Shown one piece after another: positions 31,064 through 33,836 of a DNA stretch of 33,836 bases (within the stretch, counting starts at the first letter, position 1; the number at the start of each line of letters is the position of its first letter). A program made the translations under genes and the position numbers. The notes beneath the pieces are model-generated. The model was not told where the DNA came from. It did no database searches and saw only the letters and a list, made by a program, of their open reading frames with translations. Origin of the DNA: Acanthamoeba sp. SK_2022b (Eukaryota > Discosea > Longamoebia > Acanthamoebidae); contig JANDJZ010000282.1 in NCBI GenBank assembly GCA_027943245.1, positions 1 to 33,836 on the forward strand, written 5' to 3'.

Positions 31064-33836
31064 CTTGGGCACCAGAGCTCTCCAAGCTGCCGGGCAGCAG
31101 GACCGGCTGACCTGGGGCGAGGTCAGAGGCGAGGGGGGTACGGGTGGCCTCCTTTCTGGTTTTTAGCTCCCCACGGACAGCGAGCGGCGGGGGGAGGGGG
31201 TGGGGTGGTGGCTTGCCGAGAGTTAATTAATTGGCCAAACACGCGGCCACCCCCCTGCATTCTTTGCATTGCGCAAAATAGGTCTCGCGAGGCCAACACG
31301 CTTCTCGCGCTCTCAGTAGTGGAGAGAGAGAGAGAGAGGAGAGGGAGACCCCGCGCGCGCGATAACCTCATGTACACACGACCCCCGCCGGGGCAGACAA
31401 AGCCCTCCCTCACAAGAGGACTTCAAAAAGCGAGGTCGGCAGACGCGCTGGGAGAGCCGAAGCTCTCCTCCAGGTCGGAATCGGCGTGCAGAAGGGCATC
31501 GGGCGCAGAGGCGACGGATTGCAGCCCCTCCTCTATCGCCGCCTTCCACTCCACCACTCCCTGGGCGGAGCAGGTGATCGGAGGTGAGCGGAGCGGAGGG
31601 GTTCAAAGCAAGATCGGGAGAGGAGAGCTAGGAGTGTGCTGGCCCTTGCACTAGGGTGCGGGGAGATGTACCTGGGTCGAGGAGGCGAGGAACGAGTAGT
31701 AGCGGGACGGTGTGACGAGGCAAAAGGTGTTCTCCACCCGCCAAAACGTCAGGATGCCTCTCCGCGAGGTGTCCACCACCTTGTTGACTGCGAGATGCGT
31801 GCGCGTCAGCCGTCAGCCGATCGGGCGCATGTCACACTGATTCTGGCCGGCGAGTACCGTTCGTCAGGTCAATGAAGGCGAGCGGCCTGCGCTGTTCTTC
31901 GTGGTGCCCGTCCATGTCCTTGATGAGGACCTTCTTGGCCAAGAGTTTGGCGCGCTTTTGCATCCGCATGGTGAGTTCGTCCTCGGAGTCGGTGGCCTGC
32001 ACGTCGACAACACGATCGTGGGGCGTTATGTACGCGACGCGAGCAGTCGAGGGAGAGCCCCGGGCTTGGGTCCGATAGCGAGAGCGGCGCACCTCGTCTT
32101 CGTACTCGAAGGGGCATTTCTCGTAGTAGAGGAGGCCCCACGGGTTGTTGATGAGCATCACCCACCGTCTCTTCCACTACGTGGCAACCGGGAGAGGGAA
32201 AGGAGAGAAAGAGGGAGGGAGGGGGAAGACTGTGAGCCCGCCACCAACCGCCAACGACCCTCCCCATCCTCCACCTCGAGGCGGTGCTTCCAAAGATCAA
32301 GCTGAGAGAGCGTACCAGCTTGTTGATGGTGCCTCCCTTCATGAGCCACCCCTGTTTCACGACTCGCTCCAGCTGCGCCTCTGGCGAGAGCGAAAGGAAG
32401 TCGGCGGCAACAACGTGCCGACGCGGTCCCTTGGCAAACGATCGGTAGGTATCTCCGAGCACGTCTCGCACGTCGGCCACGTCGCGGAAGTTTTGCATCA
32501 CCGGAGCAAAGTTTTGTTGCAGCTCCTGGACCACACGCGATGGATCGGGAGGGTCAGGCAGAAGCCAGTAGGGATCGGGGAGGGACAGTAAGCGGCGGGG
32601 GGGGAGGCGCACTCGGTAGTTCTTGAGCACGTTGCCGAGTCCTTCGATCTCCGATAGGAGATGCGTGGAGTCGGGTTCCAGGAATGACCGCGCGCCAAAG
32701 GCGTAGGCAAAGGCCAGGGACATGGGCAACATCTCAACGCAAATTATGAAGTCCTGTAGACCGCGCGCCACATCGTCCGACGTCCACCTGCCCACCTGCT
32801 CGTTGCCACCACAGCCGCGAATTCGCGATGGGATAAAATATCATGAGGTTGCTGGCACTGCCAGAGAACGAGGGGGGGGAGTGGGCTGTACGTCGTGGAG
32901 CACGCCGAAATGGGCCAGGATGGCGATCGCCACGCCCTGCCAGAACGCGAAGAAAATGATCGCCTTCACGCACAGAAACTTGGCCACTGGTAGAAAGGGG
33001 AGGAATAAATAAGTAAATAAATAAAGAAGTAAAGAAGTAGAAATAAATAAATAAATAGCCGTCCGTAGAGCTACGCAGCTACGCACCCGGACGGAATGGT
33101 TTGAGGTCCTCGGCAAGCGCCTCATAGAACATGACCAAATAGTACATGGCCACCTGCCCCGCCCAGCCGGAAACGTGGGATGAGGCTACCCACCCCCATG
33201 TTTGTTGCCGATGGGCAGCAACATGACGAGCATATAAAACTGCAGGCAGCGGACGGTACCGTGATGGATACGTTGTTGATGATCGTGATGTACAAGTACC
33301 CTGCGAGAAGGCGAAGAACAATCAGCGTTAGTGGCGAAGAACATCGTTGGCTACATTTGAACTGCCATTGTTATCACGTGCACTCACACACAACCACCAA
33401 TGCTCGAGAGAGAGAGAGAGAGAGGAAGAAAGAGAGTGGCGTGGATGGAGCGTGCCTCGGTCGGGTGAGAAGGACCCCTCGCCGTAAATGTCGAACACGA
33501 GGAAGAGCACGGTGGCAAACGAGCACAGAGGTCGCACCAGCACGAACTGCAGGATCATCTGCTTTGCCCGGTGGTAGAAGTGGCTGCGCATGAACACAGG
33601 CGCGTGGGTGAGACGAACGAACGTGGGACGAGGGGCGCGAGGGACCCATCGCGGACGGGGTTTGCGTGTCATACCTGCCCGGCTTGAAGCGGAAGCAGCA
33701 GAAGGGGATGGGCACTTTGCAGGGAGGCTTTTCCTCGAGCACGCACACAAGGGTGGCCTCGCCACCCATAAAGCCCACCAGCAGGCTCAAGAACGTGTAC
33801 AATACGTAGGCCTCGTAGCTGCGCGGTGGGCACAGC
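30334..33836 (-). repeat. Right arm of the 3503-bp inverted repeat (continues beyond window)
   Basis: Reverse-complement copy of 25584-29086. The match is still perfect at the last base of the window, so the true arm may be longer. It carries the first four exons of the Ras-like gene and eleven of the twelve exons of the TMEM184-PH gene. Confidence 0.95.
31423..33818 (-). CDS. TMEM184-PH protein, right-arm copy, 5'-truncated by the window edge
   Basis: This is the mirror copy of exons 2-12 of the plus-strand gene at 25278-27997, with each coordinate equal to 59420 minus the left position. The reading frames, introns and stop are the same. Only the first exon, encoding the N-terminal TM region, falls outside the window. 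The retained 18 nt at 33819-33836 are the end of intron 1. No sequence difference from the left copy was noticed. Confidence 0.85.

Noticed and set aside
25584..33836. Inverted repeat as a transposon with terminal inverted repeats
   Set aside because: The arms consist of ordinary split cellular genes, no transposase or reverse transcriptase is present, and no target-site duplication can be seen.

Overview
The window looks like nuclear DNA from a GC-rich, intron-dense protist, most probably an amoebozoan of the Acanthamoeba kind. That is an inference from the gene set and architecture, not from a database match. Genes are packed 20-400 bp apart on both strands. They are split by many short GT-AG introns (about 60-130 nt) loaded with (TG/CA)n microsatellites and C/G homopolymer runs. 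They encode eukaryote-only proteins: TFIID subunit TAF12, SUN-domain, NADPH oxidase, LMBR1, ITFG1/TIP, homeodomain, TMEM184 and F-box. No operons or bacterial features are seen.

Layout: <1-~5.0 kb (-), an acyl-CoA-synthetase-like domain that reads in frame through an acidic linker into an F-box domain, running off the left edge. 5.1-6.35 kb (+), TAF12. 6.44-7.58 kb (+), an unrecognised acidic protein. 7.71-7.78 kb (+), tRNA-Glu(CTC). 7.93-13.38 kb (-), an EF-hand NADPH oxidase. 13.88-16.59 kb (-), an LMBR1-like membrane protein. 16.80-19.34 kb (-), a SUN-domain protein. 19.53-23.04 kb (+), an ITFG1/TIP-like FG-GAP membrane protein. 23.38-25.01 kb (+), a homeodomain protein. 25.28-28.00 kb (+), a TMEM184 (DUF300) protein with a C-terminal PH domain. 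From 28.36 kb (+), a Ras-like protein with degenerate GTP-binding motifs.

The last third is a giant inverted repeat. Positions 25584-29086 recur in inverse orientation at 30334-33836 (x maps to 59420 - x), without indels even in homopolymers, around a 1247-bp spacer. The right arm and spacer carry a longer version of the Ras-like gene (Ras-like, Ser-rich linker, SAM domain). The left arm breaks off in a (TG)n tract inside an intron of that gene and is joined to the (CA)n of a different intron of the same gene, read the opposite way. This may be a real fold-back duplication or an assembly fold-back. The window ends inside the right arm.

Functionally these are mostly unrelated housekeeping and membrane/signalling genes. 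The notable items are the ACS/F-box fusion, the TMEM184/PH fusion, the pseudo-GTPase/SAM protein, homology-supported GC-AG introns, and the inverted repeat. Intron-exon boundaries were worked out by eye from splice signals, reading frame and family conservation. Boundaries described as uncertain should be treated so.
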